From NCBI RefSeq assembly GCF_958298935.1, contig NC_084927.1:24564001-24628000 (forward strand): a stretch of 64,000 nt of DNA, read 5' to 3'. The position numbers were made by a program, and so were the translations under genes. The notes beneath the pieces are model-generated. The model worked only from the letters and a program-made list of their open reading frames with translations. It ran no database searches and was not told where the DNA came from. Of the stretch, positions 22,184 through 34,316 are shown piece after piece. How positions within the stretch are numbered: the stretch's first letter is position 1; each line of letters opens with the position of its first letter. The DNA is from Phragmites australis. Lineage: Eukaryota; Streptophyta; Magnoliopsida; Poales; Poaceae.

Positions 22184-25100
22184 ATGGCGTCGTCGATGGA
22201 GCTGCTGGGGAGATCTTTCTTGCCGGGCTCTGCAGGCGTGGCGGCGGCGGTTCGGGAGCGGGGAGGCGGGCTCTGCTTCGCCGCGGTTGGGAGACAGGGG
22301 AGGAGGAGGCAGCTGAGGTCGACGGCGCCGGTGGGGGCCCTGGCCGAGCGGGCCGTCGTGACTCCGGCGCCGGCGGAGAGGCCCGGGGCCGCGCCGCCGG
22401 AGTCGCACCCGCAGAGCGTGGCGGCGCGGGCCGTGGTGACGGTGCGGCGGAGGCGGAAGGAGGACGCCAAGCAGCGGGTCGTCGAGCAACTGGACGCGTA
22501 CGCCGACAGGGTCGGCCGGAGCGTCCTCCTCGAGCTCGTCAGCACGGAGACCGACCCAAGTAAGGCTTCCACCATCCCATCCCCGCCGCCGACGCGCGAA
22601 GCTTCACGACGCCTTGGACTTCCATGGCTACCGCGTCGCGCCGCATCTTTGAATTGTACTAGCACGATTTACTCCTCTTTTTCTTCCCTTTTTCTCCTCT
22701 CCTCGCTTTCCGACCGCTGCTTCAGCTTCATGGAGAATATTCCAGGTGGTGCGGTGCGTCTTGGCCTCGGGGCCTTGTCTCCGACTCATCTTTTCCAAAT
22801 GGACCATCACGTGGAGCACCCACCATCTCTGTCTCTTGATCTTGATTTGTTTCAGCTGCGATTTTTACTCTCTCCATCTGTATTGTACGGATGCATCGAA
22901 ATCAAATCGAATGATGCAAAAGCAGAGCATTTAGCTGACTGAATCTTTGCCGGCGTGTTGGCAGGAAAAGGGGGCCCCAAGAAGAGCAAGCGGTCCCGGC
23001 TGGTGGGCTGGTTCGAGAAGAAGGACGTCAAGGCGGAGCGGGTGGTATACACGGCTGAGTTCTCCATCGACGCGTCCTTCGGCGAGCCGGGCGCGGTGAC
23101 CGTGCTCAACCGGCACACGCGCGAGTTCTTCATCGAGAGCATCGTCGTCGAGGGCTTCCCGTCCGGGCCCGCGCAATTCACCTGCAACTCGTGGGTCCAG
23201 CCCACCCGCGTGGACCGCAACCCGCGCGTGTTCTTCACCAACAAGCCGTACCTGCCGTCCGAGACGCCGCCGGGGCTGCAGGGGCTCCGGCGGCAGGAGC
23301 TCACCGACCTGAGGGGCGACGGCACCGGCGAGCGCAGGACCACAGACCGGGTGTACGACTACGACGTGTACAACGACCTCGGCCACCCGGACAAGGGCGC
23401 AGAGTTCGCCCGTCCCGTCCTCGGCGGCGAGCTACTGCCGTACCCGCGGCGGATGCGGACGGGCCGGCCCAGCACCGCCACAGGCAAGCTTCGCTTTCCC
23501 TCTCACTTGTCGCCACCATCGTCTACTGTCAAATAAATTCCCCGACAGTAACAGTGGCCTCCCTGACATGGCGGGAGGGCGCCATCGCCGTCGCGCGTAG
23601 CTTTCGTATCCAAACCAGCCGATCGCGCCGACGTTGACCGTCGCTAACGTTTCGCGACCGCTGCGACTTGTGTGCAGACGAGCGCGCGGAGAGCAGGGTG
23701 GAGTACCCGGAGCCCATCTACGTGTCGCGGGACGAGGAGTTCGAGGAAGGCAAGAACGAGATGCTGTCGGAGGGCGCGCTCAAGGCGCTGCTCCACAACT
23801 TCATGCCGCTGCTGGTGAGCTCCGTCTCGCCGGACATCCAGGACTTCGCCGGCTTCCACGACGTGGACAACCTCTTCAAGGAGGGCCTCCGGATGAAGCA
23901 GGCGCTGCAGGACCAGCTGTTCCAGAAGATCCCCTTCGTGCGCAAGATCCAGGAGAACAGCGAGGGCCTCCTCCGCTACGACACCCCCGACATCATCAAG
24001 AGTAAGCGAGCAAACCATGCATTAACGCTACGTCGATGATTCATGTCGTGTAGATTCGACACGGTAAGATACGGTGCACGGCGTTGTGTTGTACTGACGC
24101 TGTCGTTCGTTTTTCTCCCCCTTTCCGTGTGGCAGAGGACAAGTTTGCGTGGCTGCGCGACGACGAGTTCGCGCGTCAGGCGCTGGCTGGCATCAACCCC
24201 GTCAACATCGAGCGTCTTCGGGTAACCTGTCCCTGTCACTGCCGAACCCCAGAGCTCAGCGGCCCCTGTCCGTGAAGCGGAGACGAAAGACGCACCGGTG
24301 CTTACTCGTTCGATTTCATGTGTCGTCCAGGCATTCCCGCTGGTGAGCAAGCTGGACCCGGTCGTGTACGGCCCGCCGGAGTCAGCCATCACGGAGGAGC
24401 ACATCATCGGGCAGCTTGACGGAATGTCTGTGCAGCAGGCGCTGCAGGACAACAGGCTCTACATGCTGGACTTCCACGACATCTTCCTCCCGTTCCTGGA
24501 TCAGATCAACGCGCAGGACGGGCGGAAGGCCTACGGCACGCGCACGCTCTTCTTCCTGACGGCCTCGGGCACGCTGAAGCCCATCGCGATCGAGCTGTGC
24601 CTGCCGCCGATGACCGACGCCTGCAAGCGCGCCAAGCGGGTGTTCACGCCCCCCGCCGACGCCACCAGCAACTGGCTGTGGCAGCTTGCCAAGGCGCACG
24701 TGTGCTCCAACGACGCCGGCGTTCACCAGCTCGTCAACCACTGGTACGCCTCCGAACACGACGACCCTGTCAGTCCTGTACGCGCCTGCATTTCCATAAG
24801 CTGCTGTTGGTGCATAGGAACTCAGCTGTTCGATCGATGTGCTGCTACACAGGCTGAGGACGCACGCGTGCATGGAGCCGTTCATCATCGCGGCGCACCG
24901 GCAGATGAGCGCGATGCACCCGATCTTCAAGCTGCTCAAGCCGCACATGCGGTACACGCTCAAGATCAACGCACTGGCGCGGCAGATCCTCATCAATGGC
25001 GACGGCGTCATCGAGTCGGGGTTCACCCCCGGCCGCTACTGCATGGAGATGAGCGCGTTCGCGTACCGGGAGCTCTGGCGGTTCGACCAGGAGGGACTCC

Positions 25101-25998
25101 CCGCCGATCTCCTCAGAAGGTAAGCACATTAAACTGTTCAGTGCATCACCTGAGAGTGAAATGTCTCTGTTATTGCCACTTGCAGTATCTGCAACAGAAA
25201 TGGGCTGGGTTCCTTAATTCATTTGGTTTTTTTGGTTGTCACAGAGGCATGGCCGTGGAGGACCCGACCCAGCCGCACGGCCTCCGGCTGCTCATCGAGG
25301 ACTACCCGTACGCCACGGACGGGCTGCTCCTCTGGTCGGCCATCTCGCGGTGGTGCGACACGTACGTGGCGTTCTACTACCCGTCCGACGAGGCCGTGCA
25401 GAGCGACAACGAGCTGCAGTCGTGGTACGCCGAGGCCGTGCAGACGGGGCACGAGGACAAGCGCGACGCGCCGTGGTGGCCGCGCCTGTCGACGCCCTCC
25501 GACCTCGCGTCCCTGCTCACCACTCTGCTGTGGCTCACCTCGGCGCAGCACGCGGCGCTCAACTTCGGGCAGTACCCGCTGGGCGGGTACATCCCGAACC
25601 GGCCGCCGCTGATGCGCCGGCTGGTTCCCGCGGCGGGCGACCCGGAGTACGCGCACCTGGTCGCGGACCCGCACCGGTTCTTCCTGTCGGCGCTGCCCAG
25701 CCTGACGCAGACGACCACGTTCATGACGGTCATCGACACGCTGTCCACGCACTCCGCCGACGAGGAGTACCTCGGGGAGCGCCCCGACGAGGCGTGGACG
25801 GCGGACCCGGCCGCGCTGGCGGCGGCTCGTGAGTTCGCGGCCGACGTGGGCCAGGCTGAGGAGGAGATCGAGCGGCGCAACGCCGACACCGCCAGGCGCA
25901 ACCGGTGCGGCGCCGGCGTGCTGCCGTATGAGCTCATGGCGCCGTCGTCCGAGCCGGGCATCACCTGCCGTGGCATACCCAACAGCGTCACCATTTAG
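22184..25998 (+). CDS. Lipoxygenase, 13-LOX-like, probably chloroplastic (7 exons, 912 aa)
   Basis: Non-haem iron dioxygenase that adds O2 to linoleic/linolenic acid, the first step of the jasmonate and green-leaf-volatile pathways. Exons: 22184-22559, 22965-23483, 23678-24001, 24136-24221, 24331-24743, 24853-25119, 25245-25998; all phases join. Residues 1-110 are Arg/Ala/Ser-rich with few acidic residues, as in a transit peptide. A PLAT/LH2 domain follows (about 145-255), then the catalytic domain. Iron ligands are visible: His567 and His572 (HQLVNHW), His764 and Asn768 (HAALNFGQY), and C-terminal Ile912 (PNSVTI). The GVIESGF motif has Phe where 13-LOXs have Phe and 9-LOXs have Val, which supports 13-specificity. 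Length fits plastid LOXs (about 900 aa). Intron 2 has a GC donor (CAG|GCAAGC). No breaks were seen. Confidence 0.95.
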
Positions 25999-26641
25999 TC
26001 TCAGCCCAGCCATGGCCAGATAACGAGATGATTTATACGGGAATTTTTCCTGACATTTCACTCGGGCTTAGAGAAATATAGGCAGAAACAAAAAAACAAA
26101 AAATCTGCTTTGGTCCTCCACCATAGCCAAATTGCCATTGATTTGGGTCCGAATTGGAGGAACTTGGATTTTTGACAAGGGGAGGAAGGAATCGTACTGT
26201 AGAATGGGTGTGAATAACTTGTTTATAGAAAAGCAATTAATGGAGCATTATCATTGAGTATAATCATACTGTAGAAAGGTGTATAATCGTATACAGTTCT
26301 CTAGAGATCATGTGTTAAGCATCTTTAAACGGAAGCAGCGTTTAATCTTTTAAACTGCCGGCATGCTTATGATGATGAAGCTCGAACTGTTGTAGACAAT
26401 CTGTGGCATTCTTGTGTGAAATAGAACAATTTTGTTATGTTGGCATGGTTAGTTACTCATTTGATGGTATTATATCAGCAGATACAGTTTATCAAGAACT
26501 GAAGATCGAACAGAGCACCAGCGGGTACTGGTCCCAGACGCCCTCATAGGAGCTGCGTTTGGTGCAGCAGCACATTATTTCCAGTTTTCACCGTTCTTCT
26601 CCCTCCAGTTTCAGCAGTCAGTCCACAAGACAGATTCTTGC
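25999..26641. other. LOX 3' flank
   Basis: 3' untranslated and intergenic DNA; no clear poly(A) signal could be chosen. On the minus strand about 26494-26573 reads as a short Cys/Arg/Tyr-rich peptide ending in a stop, which I do not recognise. Confidence 0.4.
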
Positions 26642-26648
26642 TGTCTTG

Positions 26649-26945
26649 AGTAAAAATACGAATTTGTACAATATATATGTGAACGTATTTAATAAAATAA
26701 ATACTTTTTATATTTATAATTTTAGTATCGGTATTCAACGCAAAGTGGGTTAAAAATAATTTTTTAACACAGTGTAAAAAAAAGTTATTTTTAACACACC
26801 GTAAATCAAAGTACCAAAAATTATGTATATTCGGCATACAATATGCCAAAATACGCTTTTTCTATTCGCAGCATGTCGACCAACGTATTTAAAAAAATAG
26901 ATAGTAAATACACTCAGATATACTATACAAATTCATATTTTTGCT
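26649..26945. mobile_element. Foldback MITE, 297 bp, about 45-bp inverted ends, 7-bp duplication
   Basis: The left arm begins AGTAAAAATACGAATTTGTA and the inverse of the right arm begins AGCAAAAATATGAATTTGTA; similarity continues for about 45 bp. The element is flanked by TGTCTTG on both sides (26642-26648 and 26946-26952). The interior contains smaller palindromes, such as GGCATACAATATGCC near 26833-26847. The arm composition resembles the larger foldback element at 3396-3912, so the two may belong to related families. Confidence 0.7.
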
Positions 26946-26952
26946 TGTCTTG

Positions 26953-27620
26953 TAGCAGAACTTGCAACCTTGTTAATTGGCATTATGAACCTGTTGATAC
27001 TGTTAAGTAACAGATTTCTGCTGTTTTGCGAAGCATAAAGTTCTGGACAAGAATCAACGGCGAAAAAACGAAAGCGAACAGAACCAGGAAACAGAAATAT
27101 AAATCTGAAGCGAATACGGGAAGAGAAGATGCGTCTTCAGAGGAAAAGACGACGGAAATAGCAGATGAGAGAACTGTGTGGACAAGCTGAATGCGACAAG
27201 CCATACAAGAGGATGGCAAGCGCCAGAATCTTAGCCCGATCACTCTCGGCAACGTACAGCGCTGAAAACGCTACTGAAAGAAGCGCATCAGAGACTCTAA
27301 TTTATTGCCACAAAACTAGAAACCCAGAAACAAAAAAGAGGGAAGACACAAAAACCAGACCGATGACTGGACGAGATTGCACTAGACTCAAGAAAGCTTC
27401 GTGCGATCAACACAGGGCATGATTGATTCAGAGTTTGGTGCTCTGAATCAAAGGACCGAAGAAGCTAGATCCAATGAACAGAAAACCCAGGCGAGGAAAG
27501 CAGCCGCGGCATTTGAAGCAGGCGGAAAAGAAGGGCGGCGGCAGGCGATGAACTAGAGTGACAGGCGCGCGCTTTATAGAGAGCGGCTACCGCCGGGGGC
27601 TTCGAGCCCTAGCGACTGTG
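26953..27620 (-). promoter_or_regulatory. Promoter-like and leader-like region on the minus strand without a visible gene
   Basis: On the minus strand, TATAAA (27573-27578) lies in GC-rich DNA. A CCGCCGCCC-containing leader follows, then T-rich, intron-like DNA. This is how many grass 5' leaders with a leader intron look. No protein-coding exon follows before the MITE at 26649 and the LOX 3' end, so it may be an orphaned promoter, a non-coding RNA start or a gene remnant. Confidence 0.3.
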
Positions 27621-29030
27621 AATTTACTAGTTTGCCCTTGCGGATTGGGTCGCGAGTTCCGCCGCTGCGGGTTCGGCTTCCCTGCTGCCATCGCGACCCT
27701 TTTGGGTCGTTGGATCGAAGTCGAACGTTCCGATCCGTTTCTAACTTTTCTGGATTTTTATATTTTTTCAAAAATTGTAAAACTATGCAGCTATTTAAAT
27801 TACACAAATAAACTACTGTGGCTTGTTGAATGAACGATAGAAAAAATATCACTCCCTAATTAGTGATGATAGGCTATTAATGCAATTTTTAAAAATAGTT
27901 ATGTACTTTTGCAAATATTAAAAAATAAAAATATAAAAAACTCTAATTTTTCGGCTGTGCACGCAACAAAGAAAGGCCCACTAGGCAGCCACCCGCCTTT
28001 TAGACCAGCCCACCGGCACCACCTGACCCCCAAGTAGTGGGCCCCAGATCTGGTGGAACACACCAATAGAGTACCAGCTGAGGCCCATGCCGACTCGTGG
28101 ACCGCGGGCCGCGAGTATGCCGTGATCTCGTTCAGCTCGTGGCTGCGCGTGCGATTTTTTTTATTTTTATATTTCTTAAGTTGAAAATTATAAAAATAGG
28201 AGTCAGTTTTGAAAAATCGAAATATAGACTCATTGCGTGACTTTTGAGTTGAATTTGTTTTAAAGAGCTAGATTATAGCATGCTCTGCACCAAATGTTTT
28301 TTTAAGAATTTTTCGTGATTATTTCGATAGCGTTTTGAATGTTGAGAGTATTAAAATGGTGTATCTTTATTTTATTTTTAACTTCGTCTGTTGGAAGTAT
28401 GATAGGAGCCTATATGTTTAATTTTTTAAAATAGACATATAATTTTTATTTAATAAATACAAAAAATAAAAAGCTACGAGACCACTGCCGTTTATCTTTG
28501 AGACCCATGCCGAAGTATTCAGGTGACAGCCAACGACATGGAAGCCTTCTCGTCAGTGCGACCGTGCGCCTCTAGCTCCGGGACACCGTTCCTAAACCCA
28601 GAGGTCGCCAAGCACTGTTTGACCGGCACCATGGAGAACATGAGCACTAGTGATCGCTCCCTCAATTAGATGGGTAGTAGGTATATAAGCGTGTATCTAA
28701 TAGTTAGTTTTGGTTATTGGTTAGTTTTTTCTAATTTAATTAGGGGAGAATAAAACTCTAATTTATTTTTTAAGTTTTGGATCGATCTAAAATATATATA
28801 ACTTGCATCCTAATGGGTGGACAACCAAAATTTCTCTTTCGATTTCAGTCCCGCGGTTTCTAATCTAAACTGCTGACGCGTTATTAACGAAATTTCGTCA
28901 ATTGGCACGATCAACCGCGCACAAATTTAACCAGACAAAACCAGAGCTCAAATTAAATCACACATACAAAAAAAGGAAGAAGAACAGAGCTCATGAATTA
29001 TTCCTGCGCCGTGCTTCCGTACGTCACGTA
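27621..29030. other. Intergenic DNA between promoter-like region and GAD
   Basis: Mostly AT-rich with GC patches at 27960-28140 and 28490-28640. No gene or element ends were recognised. The last 100 bp or so must contain the 3' end of the minus-strand GAD transcript. Confidence 0.45.
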
Positions 29031-31307
29031 TCAGCAGACGAGGTTGCTCTTCTTCTTGGCGACCATCCTCCGCCAGAAGTTGGTCACCTCCTTCTCGATC
29101 TCGCGCGCCGTCTTCTTGGCCGGCTCCCCCATCCTCTTGGCGGCGTGCGCCTCCATCTCCGCCATCGTCTTGCCGAGGTCGGCGATGAGCCGCTCGGCCA
29201 GGCTGCGGCTGAAGTCCTCGCGGATGCCCACGCGCATGACGGCGACGTGCTCGGCGTCGGCGGGCATGGTGTAGGCCGGCACGATCCAGCCGAAGCGGCG
29301 CAGGCTCTCGGCCACCTCGAACACCGTGTACCGGGACGAGTCCCTGAGGGAGAAGGCCACCAGTGGCACGCCCGCGTCCTTGGACACCACGTCGAAGTAG
29401 CCCATCTTCTCGATGCCCTCGCGCAGCACCGCCGCGTTGTCGCGGCAGTTCTGCATCACGTCCTTGTAGCCCTGCGCACGCGCCAACACCGCGTCATCGA
29501 TTGCAGGTTCAACAGCCAGCACAAATCAATCCTTCGTCAGTTTATCCGACGGTGCAAGCAATGTTTTGATCGATTACTTAAAATTTACTAATTTATATGG
29601 TGTCCTGATTTGTTCACGGATCACAAATAAAATCTTGTACATGTGCATACTCCAGTGTTGCTTTTTTCAGATGATGAGCCGACATGAAGTTGATAGCTAG
29701 TACGTGAAGAACATTCGGATGGCATGAGGAGGTTACGGACAGAATCCCAACAGACAACACAACCACCTGAAACGCATGAGTTGCGTGCTCGTTTACTTGC
29801 AGATACAAGCAACACACGTGTTTATATGCTCCTTGCAAAGGCAAGCAACAAACAAACCCCAGGAGATGTCAGTCAGAGACTACATGCACAGACATTCGTC
29901 GGTGACTTGGAAGAGCACCGCCACCGCAGCACTTGGAAAATGAAAGACCAAGTGCAACGACGGTAGAACTAGAGTTAGCATCATAAAAGGGATGCAAATT
30001 GCAATTACCTCGAATCCGAGACGGATGAGCTGGTAATACTGTGCAATGATCTGGCTGGAACCTATCCAAGAGTGCAGACGGATGAGCTGAGTGTTACCGG
30101 AAGTCTGAAGCAAATGAAACAAGAGCAGCAGGGGTGGGCGCGTGCCTTTGGAGAAGTTGAGCGTGAAGGTGGGCTGGTCGGCGCCGAGGTAGTTGATGTG
30201 GAAGATGAGCTCGTCGGGGAGGTCCTCCTTGCTCCTCCAGATCACCCATCCGACGCCGGCGTAGACGAGGCCGTACTTGTGCCCGCTGACGTTGATGCTC
30301 TTCACCAGCGGCAGCCGGAAGTCCCACTCCAGCTCCGGGTACAGGAACGGCGCGATGAACCCGCCGCTCGCCGCGTCCACGTGGATCGAGGTGTCCCACC
30401 TGGCAAAGACCAAACCCAGATCGGCCAAATCTTCATTACGCCGCGGCGCATGCCGGCCTCAATTGCTGTACGCTACGCACCCTGTCTCGGTGTTCTTGGC
30501 CGTGAGCAGATCGTTGAGGCGCTTGACGTCCTGGAACTCGCCGTTGAGAGTGGAGCCGAGGATGGCGGCGACGCAGATGGTGTTCTCGTCGACCATCTCC
30601 GCGGCCTTCTCGGGGTCCATCACGTAGCACCCTTCTGTGAGCTTCACCTCCTTCAGCTCCACCTCGAAGTACCGGGCGAATTTCTCCCAGCAAACCTACG
30701 CACGCACGCACGCGAGAGCAAGAAATCATTCCTAGCGCACGCGTAGTGTGATGTAAGGCGGGCATGAGTGCATGGCTCGTGGCCGACGCGGTGCAACATG
30801 CCTGAACGTTTGCACCGGTGACGATGTTGGGTTTGTCGCAGGGCTTGCCCTCTCCTTTCATCTTGTTCTGCCACTTCCTCTTGAACGCCAGCCCGGCCAG
30901 CATGATGGCCTCCGAGGAGCCGACGGTCCCCACCCCGACCGCCGTCTCGTCCTCGCCGATCGGGGCGTTGAAGAGATGCGCGATCATGTTCACGCACCGG
31001 TTCTGTTCCACGTACACATCAATGGATGGATCATGTTGTCAGGCAATGCTCGCGGTCACACATCGATACGATACGAGCCAGACCAGAAATGATCCCGCGT
31101 ACCTGGAGCTCGGTGGTGACTGGGTACTCGTCCATGTCGACGTAGTTCTTGTTGATGGAGGCCTGGATGAGCTTGTCGCACTCGGGCTCCATCCACGTCG
31201 TCACGAACGACGCCAGGTTCAGCCGCGGGTTCCCGTCAAGCATCAGCTCGTCGTTGATGATCTGGTACGCCGCCTCCTTCGGGATCGACTGATCCGGGAT
31301 CTTGAAC
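29031..31307 (-). CDS. Glutamate decarboxylase, exons 2-7 intact, first exon not found
   Basis: PLP enzyme converting glutamate to GABA and CO2 in the cytosol. Exons in transcript order: 31307-31103, 31002-30802, 30695-30481, 30399-30146, 30061-30009, 29471-29031. All are open, and the first five have exactly the lengths of exons 2-6 of the second GAD here (205, 201, 215, 254, 53). The PLP-lysine motif [13 protein letters not shown] and the HVDAASGGF motif are present. The C-terminus has the plant calmodulin-binding pattern (a Trp in [13 protein letters not shown], ending NLVC), so Ca2+/calmodulin activation is expected. The first visible exon starts after TAG in mid-codon, so an upstream exon with the start codon (FASRYV region) is required. 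I found none up to about 43 kb. The gene is 5' truncated or has a very distant first exon. Donors of visible exons 2 (CAG|GCATGT) and 4 (AAAG|GCACGC) are GC. Confidence 0.88.
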
Positions 31308-33812
31308 CTACACAGGCGCGATCGCGACGACGGATCGATCAGCTACCAGCGACGTGGTCGGGGCGCCATGGTTCTTGCCGAGAGGAGCGTCGCGTTGCGG
31401 CCATCCGCTAGTACGCCGGGCCGGGCGCACGGCTTTCGGTGCTGGACACGGCTGGGTCTCGCCCCGATCTGGTAAAAATCGGTCATGTTCCGGGCACCCC
31501 GTGTTGCCAGGTCCGCTCGTTCTGCATCTGAATTTGGGAAAGTTTTATATTGGAGGAGGTATTCATCTTGTGTTCGAATCATTTTTTACCTACAAGAGCA
31601 TGAAAGCAGGTGATGCAACACATACTTGACAAGCGCAATACCATAAGGGCACTCAATGAGTCCTAACTTTTTTTTTTACCCTTTGCACCACCTCCTCATA
31701 AGCGCAGTATCATATGGTCTAGTTTGAATTTTGAATTGATAAGAGAGAATCAGGACGTGTGTGTCAGACACTCATGTTTTTTAATACTTACTCCACAACT
31801 CTTTTTTAAGTGTAATGTACAACACATGTTATAGGTTTGAAATTTAAATTTTTGGGCACTTGTGAGATCTTTCGTACAGAATCTTGTGTTTGAAAATGTA
31901 CTAATGATGTGTGCGGATATAATTTCTGGATGCAAGGGATTTTTTATTCTCAACTGTGTAGTGTACATGTGCTCTTTCTTTGTGTTTATTTGTCAAAATA
32001 CATGTGAGTATTTTGTGTATGTACGCACATGTAATTGTCAAAATACATATGTTTAATACATTCAAATATGTCATGACGATCATTGGTTTACAAATCCTAT
32101 ATATACTATACATTGTAATACTCATTCAAGTATACGTTATATTTATTTTCATGCATTTTGTGATACTCATTTCCACGTATATGGAAGTGTCAACTAAATT
32201 TAGAAACTCTTAATTACTTATGATCTATGGACCGTTAAAATATTAGAATTATGATAAAAAAAAATTGAACATTTTATCAATGAAAATGTCCATGGAAATG
32301 AAATTGTCCACGTAGCATCAACATGTTGAGCTTAGTTTTATTCTCTGCCTTTCCATGTAAGTTTTTTAACTACGATTTATGTTCTAATGGTACATGGGTG
32401 ATACATTGACGTGGTTCACATGTACGCTCATGAAACTGATGAAGGCTTTGAAAATAATTATTTAACTACTATTTATCTTCCAATGTGACATGGTGATATA
32501 TGGGTAACACATTAATATGGTTTCACACGTACATGGTACATGGTGTATGAAGACTTTCAATATATAATATTTATATGTCTTGCATTATTAAAATTTGAAG
32601 AAATAAGATAGGTACCCCTATTGATATTTAAAGAAATGGGTGATGTACCATCTATGTACCAATTCCACCTAGGTGCCCCTCTATCTATATTTATAAAAAA
32701 TACAAAAACTCATTAAATCAGTAAATATCGGGGACTTATACCACCTATGTACCATTAGGAACAAGATACACCTAACCCAATTGAGCACTAACATGAAGAG
32801 AAGAAAATGAGACACACATATATTGATCATAATCATAACAAACAAGACTGTACATATAACGAAGTTAGCTGAACCTAAATGCTCAAAAGTGGAACAAACA
32901 CAATTTGTACCACTAGAAAACTAAAAGCCTCGTTATTTCCATTAACACATAACCCACTATTAACCTTTTTTGTCATTTGAGTTTTTAAGTTTAAGTCATT
33001 CTGGTACATGATTATCGGGTCCACCAACTCCGACGGTCAAAAATTTAGCACACCCCGATGGCCAAAAACCCTAACGTACCTTGACGGCCAGAAACCTGAG
33101 CTCCACGACTGTACCTCCGCCTTAGCTGCACCAGTACCATCGGGTACACCAGGCCAGCAGTCGGCGGTGAAGGTTTTTCACTTGTCGTATGCCTATACAC
33201 AATTTATTTACTTTTACGAGCTTTATAGTATTCAAACTTTCTCTAGAAAACCAGAGAGATTTGAATGTGAAAACGAGTAAACATTTGTACTATCACAGAC
33301 CATGATCAAGTAGCATCGCCATAGTGTGCCGATTTGGGACACATCAGGAAAAAAAATTATTGACTATGAATCGTTGCACATGAGCACACATGAACATATC
33401 AACATCCACGAAAAATAAAAGAACAGAAAAGTACATAAGATCTGATCAGTAACATATGTAGTGTCATTCCCATCCTTGGCCATGGTGGAGAGAGCTTTGG
33501 GAGCTGTCCGTGGAGACCAAGAACACTACATCTTTACCGACCTCCCTTGCTTCCGCTCCAAGCCGCTATCAACAGCTCACCACCATGCCACTGGCCACCA
33601 TGCCGCTAGACGAGGCACCGTAGACGATGGTCGTCAAGGAGCTCGACGCCATCAAGCGCATGCTGGACACCAACGAGCTATCGGGGTTCGTTTCGGATTG
33701 GCTGCTCGCGCCGCTCGTGCTAGACGCCATCACCAAATGAAGCAGGCACAGAGAACTTAGAGCAACATATTTCACATATCTTTTCTCCTGAAGTACTTGT
33801 ACCAATGGTTAA
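31308..33812. other. Long intergenic stretch upstream of GAD; no first exon
   Basis: The part next to GAD (31310-31520) is GC-rich but holds no GAD exon 1. The region 31550-33000 is AT-rich with loose internal repeats (for example ATGTACCA/GGTACATGG motifs at 32380-32760). At 33632-33739 a plus-strand frame reads VVKELDAIKRMLD...SGFVSDWLLAPLVLDAI before a stop. It looks like an exon relic, but I do not recognise the family. Confidence 0.4.
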
Positions 33813-33912
33813 CTTTCCCTCCCCAAGTGGCATCAGCGTGATGCCGCCCACCACGATGTAGTACCCGTCCTGTTGCGCCTTGAGCTCATCAATCAAGTAC
33901 CGACAGCAGCAC
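33813..33912 (-). pseudogene. Formate-tetrahydrofolate ligase relic, exon 2
   Basis: After a TTACAG acceptor the minus strand encodes VLLSVLD, then a 4-nt insertion (TGAT duplicated, about 33887-33894) shifts the frame. It continues as ELKAQQDGYYIVVGGIT and MPLGEGK. This matches the N-terminal region of plant 10-formyl-THF synthetase, up to the start of its ATP-binding GEGKS loop. The rest of the gene is absent from the window. It pairs with exon 1 at 39136-39282 across the Copia insertion. Confidence 0.75.
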
Positions 33913-33922
33913 CTGTAACCAG

Positions 33923-34316
33923 TGTCGGTAGAAATCGCTCTTGCTCTCAGTTTGTGATTTTTTCAGATGATGAACAGTAACCTGACGAAACTGAACTTCT
34001 AAAAGAAAAAACAGAGAACAAAAGACAGTGGTTGCGCTGTGTTCAATTCGTAGCCTTTTCGATCTTTCTCATCTATTTATTCCCTCCACAATCTGGAGTT
34101 TGTTACATGCAAAACGTGACCACGTAAGCACTAGATCCGCTAATTGTGCCATCCCACAATTAGCTTCAAAAATGGGCCACTAACTCTTGAAAATAAGTTA
34201 AACAGCGCTACTTCTATTTGCCGTCAGAAGCGTTCATCTCCGATCATCCGGCTCCTATATGCAATGCAATAACAGAAAACGAAAATTGTGCACAAGATTA
34301 CTAAACATAGCTATCA
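33923..34316 (-). repeat. Copia 3' LTR
   Basis: 394-bp terminal repeat; 3' LTR in element orientation because the purine tract adjoins it. Confidence 0.9.

Noticed and set aside
22147..22665. Long minus-strand open frames opposite LOX exon 1, and similar ones over LOX and GAD exons
   Set aside because: Shadows of very GC-rich coding exons; they lack family motifs and the plus-strand gene explains the sequence.
31343..31582. Minus-strand frame just upstream of GAD exon 2 as a possible first exon
   Set aside because: It has no FASRYV-type sequence, no donor in the right phase, and does not resemble any GAD N-terminus.
33461..33760. Plus-strand His/Ala/Arg-rich frame as a gene
   Set aside because: Low-complexity composition from a GC-rich patch; another frame (VVKELDAIKRMLD) looks more protein-like but is unassigned.
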